DNA from: Rubripirellula tenax
Lineage (GTDB): Bacteria > Planctomycetota > Planctomycetia > Pirellulales > Pirellulaceae
Direction of reading: 5' to 3'
DNA: 64,000 nucleotides
NCBI RefSeq assembly: GCF_007860125.1
Contig: NZ_SJPW01000002.1
Coordinates: 907,768 to 971,767, forward strand
Part shown: positions 45,163 through 54,788 of the stretch, piece after piece
Layout: every line of letters begins with the position of its first letter
How positions within the stretch are numbered: the first letter of the stretch is position 1
Program-made: the position numbers and the translations under genes
The notes under the pieces: model-generated
What the model was told of the DNA's origin: nothing
The model's input: only the letters and a program-made list of their open reading frames with translations
Databases searched by the model: none

Positions 45163-46657
45163 CGGTTACATCCTGGGTTTGCGTTTGCGAGTTGGTTGGT
45201 TGCGTTTGGCTCGAGCCAGCCTCTTTGGACGTGACCACCCAGGTATCTTTGCTGCCGCCGCCTTGTGAAGAGTTGACGACAAGCGATCCTTTCCGAAGCG
45301 CGACCCGGGTCAGCCCACCCGGCATGACGAAGATGTCTTCACCGTAAAGAATGTAGGGACGCAAATCGACATGCCGTCCTTCAAAGTCGTCGTCAACGAT
45401 CGTTGGCGCTCGCGACAGGCTCAAGGTTGGCTGAGCGATAAAGTTGCGAGGACTCGCAAGGATCTGGGCCGCAAAATCCTTTTGTTCTTTCTTGGTCGAG
45501 TGTGGCCCGATCAGCATTCCGTAACCGCCAGAAAGATTGACCGCTTTGACGACCAGCTTGTCCAAATTTGCCAGCACGTACTTCAGTTGTTTGGGCTCAC
45601 CACAAAGGAACGTCTCAACATTGGGCAAGATCATATCCTGTTTCAAGTAGTACTTGATGATCTGCGGAACGTAGGCGTAAACCGCTTTGTCATCCGCGAT
45701 CCCCGTGCCCGGAGCGTTAGCCAGCGCGACGTGGCCGCGCCGGTACACGTCCATCAGTCCCGGCACGCCCAAACAGGAATCCTTGCGAAAGACTTTCGGG
45801 TCAATGAAGTCGTCGTCGATCCGGCGATAGATCACGTCCACTCTTTGAAATCCTTGAGTGGTCCGCATCATCACAAAGTTATCTTGGACAACAAGATCGC
45901 TGCCCTCGACCAGTTCGACACCCATTTGTTGGGCCAGGTAGGCGTGCTCGAAGTACGCCGAGTTGTACATGCCGGGCGTCAACACAACGACGGTCGGCTC
46001 GGCTACTCCCACCGGCGCCAAATGCTGCAGTGCCGCCAGCAAGCGGTTGGGATAGTCGTAAACCGGTTGGACGTTCATCGATTCAAACACATTCGGGAAC
46101 GTCCGCTTGAGCACTTCGCGGTTCTGCAGCACATACGACACACCCGATGGGCAACGCAGATTGTCTTCTAAAACAAAGAGTTTTCCCGCGTCATCACGAA
46201 CCAGATCGGTTCCCGTGACGTGAATCCAAATGTCACGCTGCGGCGTTAGCCCCACGCACTGCGGCCTGAACGAATCGGCGGAATTCAGAAGCTCGCCCGG
46301 TACGATGCCGTCCTTGACGATGTTTTGATCGTGATAGACATCGTTGATGAACAAGTTCAGCGCTTCGATGCGCTGTTTCAGCCCGCGTTCAATCTGTGTC
46401 CAATCAGCGGGCTGAATGACTCGGGGGACAATGTCGAAAGGAAAAATCTTTTCGGTACCTTCGTCGCTACCATATACAGTGAACGTGACGCCCATCTGCA
46501 AGAAAGCCGCCTCGGCAGCTTGTTGTCGCCTGTGCAAATCTCCCTTGGGAAGCGATTCAATCTTGGCGACCAATGGTTTGGCCGCTTCGTGCGGAACGCC
46601 GGCCTTCTCGAACAGTTCATCGTAGAATCCGTCGGTCTGGTAGTCTTTGAACTTCAT
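45155..46657 (-). CDS. Circularly permuted ATP-grasp type 2 protein (DUF404/DUF407)
   Basis: This 500-residue protein matches the circularly permuted ATP-grasp family: RGLKQRIEALNLFINDVYHDQ near residue 88, LFVLEDNLRCPSGVSYVL near 171, then NAPGTGIADDKAVYAYVP near 315 and VVKAVNLSGGYGMLIGP near 370, which carry the ATP- and metal-binding residues. Such enzymes form amide bonds through acyl-phosphates, so this probably makes a peptide or amide with the alpha-E and transglutaminase proteins. It is the first gene of that set on the minus strand. The C-terminal 35 residues are Ser/Thr/Gln-rich. Confidence 0.92.
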   Translation of the reverse strand: MKFKDYQTDGFYDELFEKAGVPHEAAKPLVAKIESLPKGDLHRRQQAAEAAFLQMGVTFTVYGSDEGTEKIFPFDIVPRVIQPADWTQIERGLKQRIEALNLFINDVYHDQNIVKDGIVPGELLNSADSFRPQCVGLTPQRDIWIHVTGTDLVRDDAGKLFVLEDNLRCPSGVSYVLQNREVLKRTFPNVFESMNVQPVYDYPNRLLAALQHLAPVGVAEPTVVVLTPGMYNSAYFEHAYLAQQMGVELVEGSDLVVQDNFVMMRTTQGFQRVDVIYRRIDDDFIDPKVFRKDSCLGVPGLMDVYRRGHVALANAPGTGIADDKAVYAYVPQIIKYYLKQDMILPNVETFLCGEPKQLKYVLANLDKLVVKAVNLSGGYGMLIGPHSTKKEQKDFAAQILASPRNFIAQPTLSLSRAPTIVDDDFEGRHVDLRPYILYGEDIFVMPGGLTRVALRKGSLVVNSSQGGGSKDTWVVTSKEAGSSQTQPTNSQTQTQDVTDA

Positions 46658-46936
46658 TGGTCACTTCGCATGGGTGAATAGAAGATGCGTTCGTAAGCGT
46701 AGCGGAAGTCGACAAGACTATCGGCCGCCATTTTTTGAACCGAAAAGATTGGCGACCTCCGTCAACAATCAAAACGCACGCCGCGTAACATAGCGACGGA
46801 ACACGACGAGCGTTCCTCTCTTGCAAAGGAATCTCTTTCGGCTGGCACCCGTCGCCACATCGGATTGGAAAGACTTTTTCCAGTCCCGGTAAGTTGTTTG
46901 CCGCTGAAAGTCTTAGCGACTCCCATTTGGCAACGT

Positions 46937-47347
46937 TCACGCAGGCTGCGAGAGCGAAGCAAACCAACATTCGAATGCTTCGCGGACCTGCTGGTATCCA
47001 TCGAGCTGATGATATTTCGCTTCCAATGACTCGGCCTGTCGCAGCAAGGCGCTCGTGACCACCCATCGGCTCTGTTCCGCGGCTGCAAAAGCCCTGTCAG
47101 CAAGTTCGGCAGCTTGCCCCGCATCTTTTTCGACTTCGCTTAGCCACGTGACCGCCGCTTCCCAGCACGTCGCTTCATCGCCGCGGGTCGCGTTGGCCGC
47201 CAGCCTGGCTTGGCCACTACGAATGCCCTCCAGATTCAGTTTTCTTGGTCCAAAACAGGTCATCCATTCACATCCCCGCCAGTGGCGTTGGGCCGACTGA
47301 ACCAGATGCTTCATCGCTTCGAAATCAAATCCACTGCTTTCGACCAT
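46937..47347 (-). CDS. Hypothetical helical protein
   Basis: This 136-residue protein is mostly alpha-helical, with no signal peptide, membrane segment or motif I recognise. A helix pair near residues 60-95 (EAAVTWLSEVEKDAGQ then AELADRAFAAAEQSRW) resembles tetratricopeptide-like packing, but too few repeats are present for a call. Codon use is like the surrounding genes, which supports it being real. It lies between the ATP-grasp gene and the histidine kinase, with 279 bases of apparently empty sequence after it. Confidence 0.5.
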   Translation of the reverse strand: MVESSGFDFEAMKHLVQSAQRHWRGCEWMTCFGPRKLNLEGIRSGQARLAANATRGDEATCWEAAVTWLSEVEKDAGQAAELADRAFAAAEQSRWVVTSALLRQAESLEAKYHQLDGYQQVREAFECWFASLSQPA

Positions 47348-47433
47348 AGAACCCCACCCGAAGGCAACCGCCCGCCTGATGCCAAACGCCCGGCGGCACT
47401 AGAATGTAAAACAAACCGAGCATCGCAATCCGC

Positions 47434-48342
47434 GTGCCATCAATACTCACATGCGACGGAAATCGTCAAGACCGTCGGCCACCACCATTGCCATCGAGCC
47501 AAAATTCGGGACGACTTCCGCCACCGCCAGGAACCCCATTGACCAGCATCGTCGAAGATAAGAACGACCAGCAACGAATCGAGCGGCGGCGCCAGCGGCT
47601 TGAATCGCTCGGGACGCTCGCCAGCGGTATCGTTCACGACCTGAACAACCTGCTGACCCCTATATTGATGAGCAGCCGGATGCTGCAACGCAAAGACACT
47701 AACATTGATCGCGACGCGTTGCTGGCAACCATCACCACCAGTGCTTCACGTGGAGCCGACCTGATCTCGCAATTGTTGACCTTCGCTCGCGGCGGCGAAG
47801 GTCAGCATGTGCCATTGCAGGTTGATCAGATCATTCCCGATGTGGTCGCTATTCTGCGACACACTCTTCCCGAATTTGTCGAACTAGAAACCGACGTCGA
47901 AGCCGATTTGCCCGCGATCATGGGTGACGCAACAGAGATCAGCCAAGTCGTGATGAACCTGGCCATTAACGCTCGCGACGCGATGAGCGACAATGAAGTC
48001 AGCGGCGCCCCACAACCAACGAACGGAATACTTGGCATCGCCTGCCGGTCGATGGTCTTGGAAACGGCCCGATCGTTTACGTATGTCACTCTATCGGCGG
48101 GACGGTACCTGTCGATCGCCGTTTCGGACACCGGCGGTGGCATCGGGCCGGAAGTTCGCGAGCGAATGTTCGACCCTTTCTTCACCACCAAACCGCGCGG
48201 TCAAGGCACCGGACTCGGACTGAGCACTAGCCTGGGCATCGTCCGCTCACACGGCGGCGCCGTCGATGTGCAATCCGAACCCAGACAAGGAACAACGATC
48301 ACAGTCATCTTTCCCGTCGCCCAGGCACCAGCGCAACCGTAA
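47434..48342 (+). CDS. Sensorless histidine kinase
   Basis: This 302-residue protein has a HisKA domain with VHDLNNLLTPI (His near residue 68) and a HATPase domain with an N-box (NLAINARDAM near 180), G1 (VSDTGGGIG), F-box (FFTTKP) and G2 (GTGLGLST). It should autophosphorylate and pass phosphate to a receiver; the NtrC-type regulator 144 bases downstream is the obvious partner. No sensor domain is present: the first 45 residues are a non-conserved, proline-rich stretch. TTG 47539 near a polar helix may be the true start, or the gene may have lost an upstream part. Confidence 0.85.
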   Translation: MPSILTCDGNRQDRRPPPLPSSQNSGRLPPPPGTPLTSIVEDKNDQQRIERRRQRLESLGTLASGIVHDLNNLLTPILMSSRMLQRKDTNIDRDALLATITTSASRGADLISQLLTFARGGEGQHVPLQVDQIIPDVVAILRHTLPEFVELETDVEADLPAIMGDATEISQVVMNLAINARDAMSDNEVSGAPQPTNGILGIACRSMVLETARSFTYVTLSAGRYLSIAVSDTGGGIGPEVRERMFDPFFTTKPRGQGTGLGLSTSLGIVRSHGGAVDVQSEPRQGTTITVIFPVAQAPAQP

Positions 48343-48486
48343 CGGAAGCGGCCACGACTTTCGACTGATGACGCACTAAACGTAAACTTTTGTGAAGCGC
48401 CCAGTAGTCTCGCCCGGCTGACACATCGAGTTGGCAACAACATCCATCACGTCGAAGATCGACGCGACTTCCGCTACCCAACCATC

Positions 48487-49935
48487 ATGCAACTCAACGC
48501 TCCCGCTCCATCGCTTCTTGTCGTCGATGATGATCCGCTGATCTTGCAAGTGATGAAGCTCTGCCTTCCCGAACCCGACTACCGCGTTTACACGGCCGAA
48601 AACGCGGCCGATGGACAATCGCTGTTCGCCAAGCATGCACCCGACGCTGTTTTGTTGGACATCCAAATGGCTAGGCAATCGGGGCTCGCCGCGCTGCAAG
48701 AATTTCGCGAACTCGACCCACGAGTTCCCGTAATTCTGATGACCGGACACGGCACTGCCGAGATCGCAATCAGTGCGATGAGTGGCGGTGCATTCGAGTA
48801 CATTACTAAACCCTTCGAGCCCGATGACATCCTGCCCCTGATCGACTCGGCCATCGAAACCAGTCGCATGGCCCGACTGCCTGCCGTGCTGCTAAGCGAT
48901 AACCGCGTCACCAACAACACCGATGCCGCCGGCGATCGAGTTCTGGGCCAATGCCCGGCCGTGGTTGAAGTGTTTCGTTCGATCGGCCGGGTTGCCTCGC
49001 AAGACGTCGCCGTACTGGTGCTTGGCGAAACCGGAACCGGCAAAGAGGTTGTCGCCCGCGCGATCTATCAACACAGCAAGAGGCACGACCAAGTCTTTCA
49101 CGCAATCAACTGCGCCGCGATCCCCGAAAACCTACTCGAAAGCGAACTGTTTGGCCACGAGAAAGGGTCTTTCACGGGCGCGGACCAGCGGCGGATCGGC
49201 AAGTTTGAAACCTGCAATGGCGGCACGTTATTCTTGGACGAGATTGGCGACATGACGCCGCTGATGCAATCCAAGATGCTGCGAGTCCTACAGGAAAAAG
49301 AATTTGAGCGAGTCGGCAGCAGCAGATCGATCAAGACGGATGTGAGAATCATCGCCGCCACGAACCGCGACCTTGATGCGGCGATGGCCGATGGCAGTTT
49401 CCGCAGCGACTTGTTTTATAGACTCAACGAGTACACGATCCGATTGCCTGCGCTGCGCGATCGCGGCGATGACGTTCCGATGATGACGGATTACTTCTTT
49501 CGCACCTTCGCAAACCAACTCGGTAAAGACTTCCGTTCGATCGCCCCCGAAACGATGCGGCGTCTGACGTCGCACACGTGGCCCGGCAACGTGCGTGAAC
49601 TGCAAGGCGTCGTCAAGCAGACGCTGCTCAAAGCCAGCGGTCCCTTGATCGTCCCCGCATTCTTGCCGATCGGCTTGGGCGAATCCAAGTCCGGCGTTGA
49701 TCTCGATGGACAGGGCCGACAAAGCTGGACCGATGACCTATCTCTTGAACTGGCCCGTCTACTCGAAAGCGGATCCCATTGCATTAGCGACGAAATGCAC
49801 AATCAGGTCGACCGAGTCCTGCTGCAAGGCGTGCTCAAAGCGACGGGAAACAACATCAGCGAAGCCGCTGCCCGCTTAGGCATCAGCCGCCCGACCCTAC
49901 GAAACCGCATCCGATATCTCGGGTTGCAGTCATAA
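48487..49935 (+). CDS. NtrC-family sigma-54-dependent response regulator
   Basis: This 482-residue protein has a receiver domain (about 8-120, phospho-Asp in VLLDIQM), an AAA+ domain (about 155-390; Walker A GETGTGKE near 180, ESELFGHEKGSFTGA near 220, Walker B LFLDEIGDM near 250) and a Fis-type helix-turn-helix tail (about 440-482). The sigma-54-contacting loop reads GSFTGA, not the common GAFTGA. It activates sigma-54 promoters when phosphorylated, probably by the preceding kinase. Its tail nearly equals the orphan Fis protein at 42.7-43.0 kb. Confidence 0.93.
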   Translation: MQLNAPAPSLLVVDDDPLILQVMKLCLPEPDYRVYTAENAADGQSLFAKHAPDAVLLDIQMARQSGLAALQEFRELDPRVPVILMTGHGTAEIAISAMSGGAFEYITKPFEPDDILPLIDSAIETSRMARLPAVLLSDNRVTNNTDAAGDRVLGQCPAVVEVFRSIGRVASQDVAVLVLGETGTGKEVVARAIYQHSKRHDQVFHAINCAAIPENLLESELFGHEKGSFTGADQRRIGKFETCNGGTLFLDEIGDMTPLMQSKMLRVLQEKEFERVGSSRSIKTDVRIIAATNRDLDAAMADGSFRSDLFYRLNEYTIRLPALRDRGDDVPMMTDYFFRTFANQLGKDFRSIAPETMRRLTSHTWPGNVRELQGVVKQTLLKASGPLIVPAFLPIGLGESKSGVDLDGQGRQSWTDDLSLELARLLESGSHCISDEMHNQVDRVLLQGVLKATGNNISEAAARLGISRPTLRNRIRYLGLQS

Positions 49936-49959
49936 CGAATTCCGTCCACGCACTCTAGC

Positions 49960-50055
49960 AGCCTGCTGAAAAATGGGCCTGACCCTTTGGAGACGTTGCT
50001 GCAACATTGTGAATTCGAAACGTCGGAGAAGGTCAGCCCCCTTTTTCAACACGTC
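49960..50055. repeat. MITE-like element, copy 2 (inverted relative to copy 1)
   Basis: This copy reads forward as the reverse complement of the one at 44107-44202, with about 6-8 mismatches over 90 bases and a degraded right end. Its left end matches the 27-base terminal repeat with three changes. It sits in the 126-base gap between the convergent NtrC and DUF1501 genes, where its hairpin may stop both transcripts. A short spurious ORF beginning within it continues into the DUF1501 gene. Confidence 0.88.
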
Positions 50056-50061
50056 GGCACG

Positions 50062-51546
50062 CTAGCCGATCAACTCGCGGACCACGCGTGCTTCTTCGAC
50101 GCCCGTCAACCGCTGATCGAGTCCCTGAAAACGGTACGTCAATCGTTCGTGGTCATAGCCCAACAGGTTCAAGACGGTGGCATGAAAATCGCGAATGTGC
50201 AGCGGGTCGCGGACGATGTTGTACGAGAACTCATCCGTCTCGCCGTAAATCTGGCCCGCGTTCGTTCCGCCGCCCGCCATCCACATCGTGAAGCAGCGTG
50301 GGTGGTGATCGCGGCCGTAATTTTCGGTCGTCAATTTTCCTTGCGTGTAGATGGTTCGACCAAATTCTCCACCCCAAATCACCAACGTGTCGTCCAACAT
50401 ACCGCGTTGCCTCAGGTCTTCCAGCAAGGCATAACACGGTTGGTCAACATCCTTGCACTGGCTTGGCATTCGTCCACCAACATTGGCGTGGTGGTCCCAG
50501 TTGTTGTGATAGATCTGGACAAACCGCACACCCCGCTCTGACAAGCGACGCGCCATCAATGCAGCGTTGGCGAACGAGCCCGGTTTCTTCGCTTCTTCAC
50601 CGTACAAGTCGAACGTTGCTTGCGATTCTGATTCGATATCCGTCAATTCCGGCACACTAGCCTGCATACGAAACGCCATTTCGTATTGTTGGATCCGCGT
50701 ATGAGTTTCGCTGTCGCCGACCGCCTCTAAATTCATTCGATTCAAAGCGTTGATGCCTTCAATCGACCGCCGACGCAGCCCATCGGGAACGCCGGGCGGA
50801 TTATTGATGTAAAGAATCGGGTCGCCGCTGCTGCGGAAAGAAACACCCGAATGCTCGCCCGGCAAATAGCCTGCGTTCCAAAGCCGAGCCGAAATCGATT
50901 GCTCCTGTTCCCGATTGCTGGGGATCGCCACCAGAACGACAAACGACGGCAAATTTGCGTTGATCGAACCCAATCCATAGGACGCCCACGATCCGAGACA
51001 CGGACGACCGGTCACCTGGTTGCCCGTCTGCATCGCCGTGATGGCCGGCTCGTGGTTGATCGCTTCGGTATGCAAACTGCGCATCCAACAAATTTCGTCC
51101 GACTTTTTCGACAACCACGGCAACAGTTCCGAGTTCATCCACATGCCGTTGCTGCCGTACTGCTTGAACGAGTACTTTGACGGCGCGATTGGAAACCGCG
51201 ATTGACCACTGGTCATGGTCGTCAATCGTTGCCCTTGGCGGATCGACTCGGGCAAGTCTTTGTCGAAGTAGTCCTTCATCCCCGGCTTGTAATCGAACAA
51301 GTCCATTTGCGACGGACCACCGACCATGTGCAAATAGATGACCCGCTTCGCCTTCGGCGCAAAATGAGTCGGCACGGCACCCATCGCAGGTGAAACCGTG
51401 GGCTGGCTGTCGGCAAACGCACGTGGGCCACCCATCAGCGACGCCAGCGCGGCGGTCCCAAGCAGGTGCTTTCCGCCGGCCAAAAACTGGCGACGCGTCC
51501 GAAGCAGATCAGCCTGTTTTGAGATGGCAATCTGGGATGGGGTCAT
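50062..51546 (-). CDS. DUF1501 protein with a Tat signal
   Basis: This 494-residue protein begins with a twin-arginine signal (TRRQFL near residue 18, hydrophobic stretch, AFA cleavage site near 46), so it should be exported folded by the Tat system. The body is the DUF1501 domain, related to the alkaline phosphatase/sulfatase fold: [18 protein letters not shown] near 73 and [12 protein letters not shown] near 385. It follows the DUF1549/DUF1553 gene by 14 bases on the same strand. Such pairs are abundant in planctomycetes; the biochemical role is unknown. Confidence 0.92.
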   Translation of the reverse strand: MTPSQIAISKQADLLRTRRQFLAGGKHLLGTAALASLMGGPRAFADSQPTVSPAMGAVPTHFAPKAKRVIYLHMVGGPSQMDLFDYKPGMKDYFDKDLPESIRQGQRLTTMTSGQSRFPIAPSKYSFKQYGSNGMWMNSELLPWLSKKSDEICWMRSLHTEAINHEPAITAMQTGNQVTGRPCLGSWASYGLGSINANLPSFVVLVAIPSNREQEQSISARLWNAGYLPGEHSGVSFRSSGDPILYINNPPGVPDGLRRRSIEGINALNRMNLEAVGDSETHTRIQQYEMAFRMQASVPELTDIESESQATFDLYGEEAKKPGSFANAALMARRLSERGVRFVQIYHNNWDHHANVGGRMPSQCKDVDQPCYALLEDLRQRGMLDDTLVIWGGEFGRTIYTQGKLTTENYGRDHHPRCFTMWMAGGGTNAGQIYGETDEFSYNIVRDPLHIRDFHATVLNLLGYDHERLTYRFQGLDQRLTGVEEARVVRELIG

Positions 51547-51560
51547 GAAATTTCCTGCAA

Positions 51561-54500
51561 TCACTTGTTGAGCGTTTCGTCTAAGTTCAGGATCTCGTTG
51601 CACGTCATCGTCCAGGCGGCAAGCGTTGTCGACGAGATCGAAGCGTCCGCTACCGAATCACCAACGGCAATCAGTCGCTTGGCATCATTGGGGTTTGCCG
51701 AAAAATGTTCGACGTAGGCGGCATGATTCGCCATCACGACGAGCGTCTCGTCCGGTCGAAGTGCTCGACTAAGCACCGTTAACGCGATTCGCTCGATCGT
51801 TTCATTCGAATCCACCGTTTGACTCAATGAATTCTGTGCCAAGTTGCGAGCCGCTTCGATGTACTCGGGCGCATTGAGCGTCACCAAAGCTTGCAGCGGA
51901 GTATTCGTCCGTTCCCGCCGGACCGTGCAGACTTCGCGGTTGGGCGCATTGAATGCCTCCAACCCCGGCGGCGGCGACATTCGCTTCCAAAACGTATAGA
52001 TTGATCGCCGATAAAGTTCCGCGCCCTCGTCGACTTGATAGTCACGCGTGTTGCTGCCTCCTAGACCGACCATGTTCCACAAATTGTCCGGTTGATAGGG
52101 GCGTGTTCCCGGGCCAAACATCTTGCGAGACAGCAACCCGCTGGCGGCCAACGCCGAGTCACGAATCACTTCGGCGTCCATTCGAAAACGCGGGCCGCGA
52201 GAAAGTAAAAAATTGTCGCGGTCTTTCTCTCGTTTTTCATCCGTCGTGACGGCGGCTTGGCGATACGTCGCCGACATCAAGATTTGCTTAAAGAATCGTT
52301 TCACATCCCAGCCGTTTTCGACAAAATCGATCGCCAACCAATCCAGTAACTCGGGATGCGAAGGCGGAGATCCCATGACGCCGAAGTCTTCGGTCGTCGT
52401 GACAATGCCCGAACCAAAAATTTCTTGCCAGAACCGATTCACTGTCACTCGCGGGGTCAACGGGTTCGTCGGATCGACCGTCCACATCGCCAAGCCCAGG
52501 CGGTTTTGCGGCGCGTCGTCCGCGATCGGATGCAACGATTCCGGCGGCGCGGCAGCGACCTGGTCACCGATCATCGTGTAATCGCCGCGCATCAAGATAT
52601 TCGCCATCGCGGGCTGGCCGCTTCGTTCGGCCTGGACCAGCGAAATCGGGCTGCGGTCCCGAATCGATTGTCGCTCGGCCTCGAGGTCGGCGATCAACGC
52701 GGACAAGCGATTGAATTCGGCGTCGTGTCGATTGAGGAAATGTTCCTGAAGCATCGCTTGCTGTTTTTCCGATCGATCCCCTTTGGCAATGGAAATGATG
52801 GTCGCCAATTGATCGCTGATTCCAAGATCCTCGGCCTGCTCGGACGAAAGTTCGCGATCGAAAAGGTAGACGTCGCGGATCGATCCGTTGTGGACGTCGC
52901 CGGTGCTCCTTTGACCGACTCTCAGCGGCGTTTCGGTCTGGATATTAACAGCTGCTTTTTCGGAATCGCTATCATCTGACTTTTTCCCCTCCGGCGCGAT
53001 CGTCTCCATGTCGACCGTCGTGAGCTGCTTCTTACCGTCCATGTAAATTTGGATGCCGGCAGCGGTCGCCGAACCGTCGTAGGTGATACAGACATGATGC
53101 CAACGATCCTTTTCGACGACTCGATCCTTTGTCGTGACCTTGATGGCTGCATCGGGCCAACGATCGATCAAATGCATCGCCATCTTTCCACCGGCAAGGA
53201 AGACGTCCCAACCGCGGTAGTGGTTTTCCAGATCCATCTTCGCCACCAAGCCGGCACCGCCGCTATGGGGATTGTCGCTTCGAAACCACGTGGCCACCGA
53301 GAACGGTTGGTCAATGGCGAAGTCGCCAAGCGATCCTAACGAAACGTTTTGCTTGGCTTTGAACTGGGCCGCGGTACCAAAGCGGTCATCGGCCGTCCAC
53401 TTAAGCTTCGCAAATGATTCGCGCTGGTTTTCTTCGGCTTCGTCGTGAAGCGGCAATTGAACGATCGGATCCGCCGCAACGTTGTCTCGGAAGGACTGGG
53501 GCGTCAAAGTGGACTCCCATTTGACAAACTCGTCGGTGCTAGCACTCTGACGGGTTTGTCGCTGTTCGCTCGCCGTTTCCAGCTCCGCGTCGATCACTTC
53601 CCATCTTGGGATGTCCTCGGCGGACGGGATGGCAACGAATGGGCCACCGCCGTCTTTTTGATCCGTATCCATTGCGGGTTGGGTCGTGTTGCGGAAGTAG
53701 GCCGCCAATGCGTAGTAGTCCTTCGCGCTAATCGGATCGAACTTGTGATCGTGGCACTGGGCACAATTCGTCGTCAAACCCAAGTACACCCACCCGAAAG
53801 TTTGAACGCGATCGGACGCGTACGCAGCCATGTTCTCGTCCGCAATCGTTCCACCTTCGTTGGTCGTCATCGAGCAGCGTTGGAATCCCGTCGCCGTCAA
53901 TTGATCGATCGTTGGCGAAAGCAGTAGATCACCGGCGAGTTGCTCGATCGTGAATTGGTCGAAAGGCTGATTCGCGTTGAACGAACGGATGACCCAGTCG
54001 CGGTACGGCCAAATTTCGCGGTAGTTGTCACGGTGCATGCCGTGAGTGTCGGCATACCGAGCGGCGTCCAACCAGTATCGAGCTCGATGTTCACCCCAGC
54101 CTTGTTTCTGCATCAAGCGATCGATCGCGTCGGATACCGCTGCATCATCGCGTTTGGCAAAGTCTTCTACAAAATCGCTCGTGTCTTGTATCGACGGCGG
54201 AAGCCCCGTGATGTCAAAACTGAGCCGCCGAAACAACGAACGCGAGTCGGCCGGCGGCGCCGGTGCAAGCCCTTGTTCACGCAACCGATCCAGCACAAAT
54301 GCGTCGATCGGATTCTTTTGCCACGGATCATCGATGCTGATCGCCGGCGGTTGCTTTTTGACCGGCGGAACGAATGCCCAATGTTTCGCGTACTCAGCGC
54401 CTTCGGCGACCCATCGAACTAGCATCTCCCGCTCGTCCGGCGTCAGCGACTTGTGGCTGTCCGGCGGCGGCATGACGATGTCAGCATCGTCGGTCACGAT

Positions 54501-54788
54501 TCTTGCAACCAACTCACTTGCATCCGGATCGCCCGGTTCGATCGCGCCAGATTCGATTGCCGAATCACGAAGGTCCAATCGCAAATCGGCTTCGCGACTA
54601 TCACCGTCCTGTCCGTGACAAGCAAAGCAATTCTCAGCTAGAACGGGACGCACATCTCGGTTGAAATCAATCGGCGCAGACGCACTCGCTTCCGTGGCAA
54701 GAACCAGAGTGAGTCCCGCGACAACGAAGCCGCGAACGACCACCGATGGACTCGCAAACGTAGGTGGGTTTGATAAAAGTGGTGTCAC
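51561..54788 (-). CDS. DUF1549/DUF1553 protein with a cytochrome c motif and a LamG-like insert
   Basis: This 1075-residue exported protein has a signal peptide (about 1-37), a planctomycete-type cytochrome c motif NCFACHGQDGD (CxxCH near residue 54, covalent heme expected), a DUF1549 domain (about 160-370), a concanavalin/LamG-like domain (about 440-640) and a DUF1553 domain (about 760-1040). Such proteins are paired with DUF1501 genes in planctomycetes and are suspected to act in periplasmic redox or polymer breakdown, without firm proof. A TGA-side gap of 14 bases precedes the DUF1501 gene, so they form an operon. Confidence 0.92.
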   Translation of the reverse strand: MTPLLSNPPTFASPSVVVRGFVVAGLTLVLATEASASAPIDFNRDVRPVLAENCFACHGQDGDSREADLRLDLRDSAIESGAIEPGDPDASELVARIVTDDADIVMPPPDSHKSLTPDEREMLVRWVAEGAEYAKHWAFVPPVKKQPPAISIDDPWQKNPIDAFVLDRLREQGLAPAPPADSRSLFRRLSFDITGLPPSIQDTSDFVEDFAKRDDAAVSDAIDRLMQKQGWGEHRARYWLDAARYADTHGMHRDNYREIWPYRDWVIRSFNANQPFDQFTIEQLAGDLLLSPTIDQLTATGFQRCSMTTNEGGTIADENMAAYASDRVQTFGWVYLGLTTNCAQCHDHKFDPISAKDYYALAAYFRNTTQPAMDTDQKDGGGPFVAIPSAEDIPRWEVIDAELETASEQRQTRQSASTDEFVKWESTLTPQSFRDNVAADPIVQLPLHDEAEENQRESFAKLKWTADDRFGTAAQFKAKQNVSLGSLGDFAIDQPFSVATWFRSDNPHSGGAGLVAKMDLENHYRGWDVFLAGGKMAMHLIDRWPDAAIKVTTKDRVVEKDRWHHVCITYDGSATAAGIQIYMDGKKQLTTVDMETIAPEGKKSDDSDSEKAAVNIQTETPLRVGQRSTGDVHNGSIRDVYLFDRELSSEQAEDLGISDQLATIISIAKGDRSEKQQAMLQEHFLNRHDAEFNRLSALIADLEAERQSIRDRSPISLVQAERSGQPAMANILMRGDYTMIGDQVAAAPPESLHPIADDAPQNRLGLAMWTVDPTNPLTPRVTVNRFWQEIFGSGIVTTTEDFGVMGSPPSHPELLDWLAIDFVENGWDVKRFFKQILMSATYRQAAVTTDEKREKDRDNFLLSRGPRFRMDAEVIRDSALAASGLLSRKMFGPGTRPYQPDNLWNMVGLGGSNTRDYQVDEGAELYRRSIYTFWKRMSPPPGLEAFNAPNREVCTVRRERTNTPLQALVTLNAPEYIEAARNLAQNSLSQTVDSNETIERIALTVLSRALRPDETLVVMANHAAYVEHFSANPNDAKRLIAVGDSVADASISSTTLAAWTMTCNEILNLDETLNK

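Noticed and set aside
49987-50541. 184-codon plus-strand frame starting in repeat copy 2
   Set aside because: It begins in the repeat and continues antisense to the DUF1501 gene.
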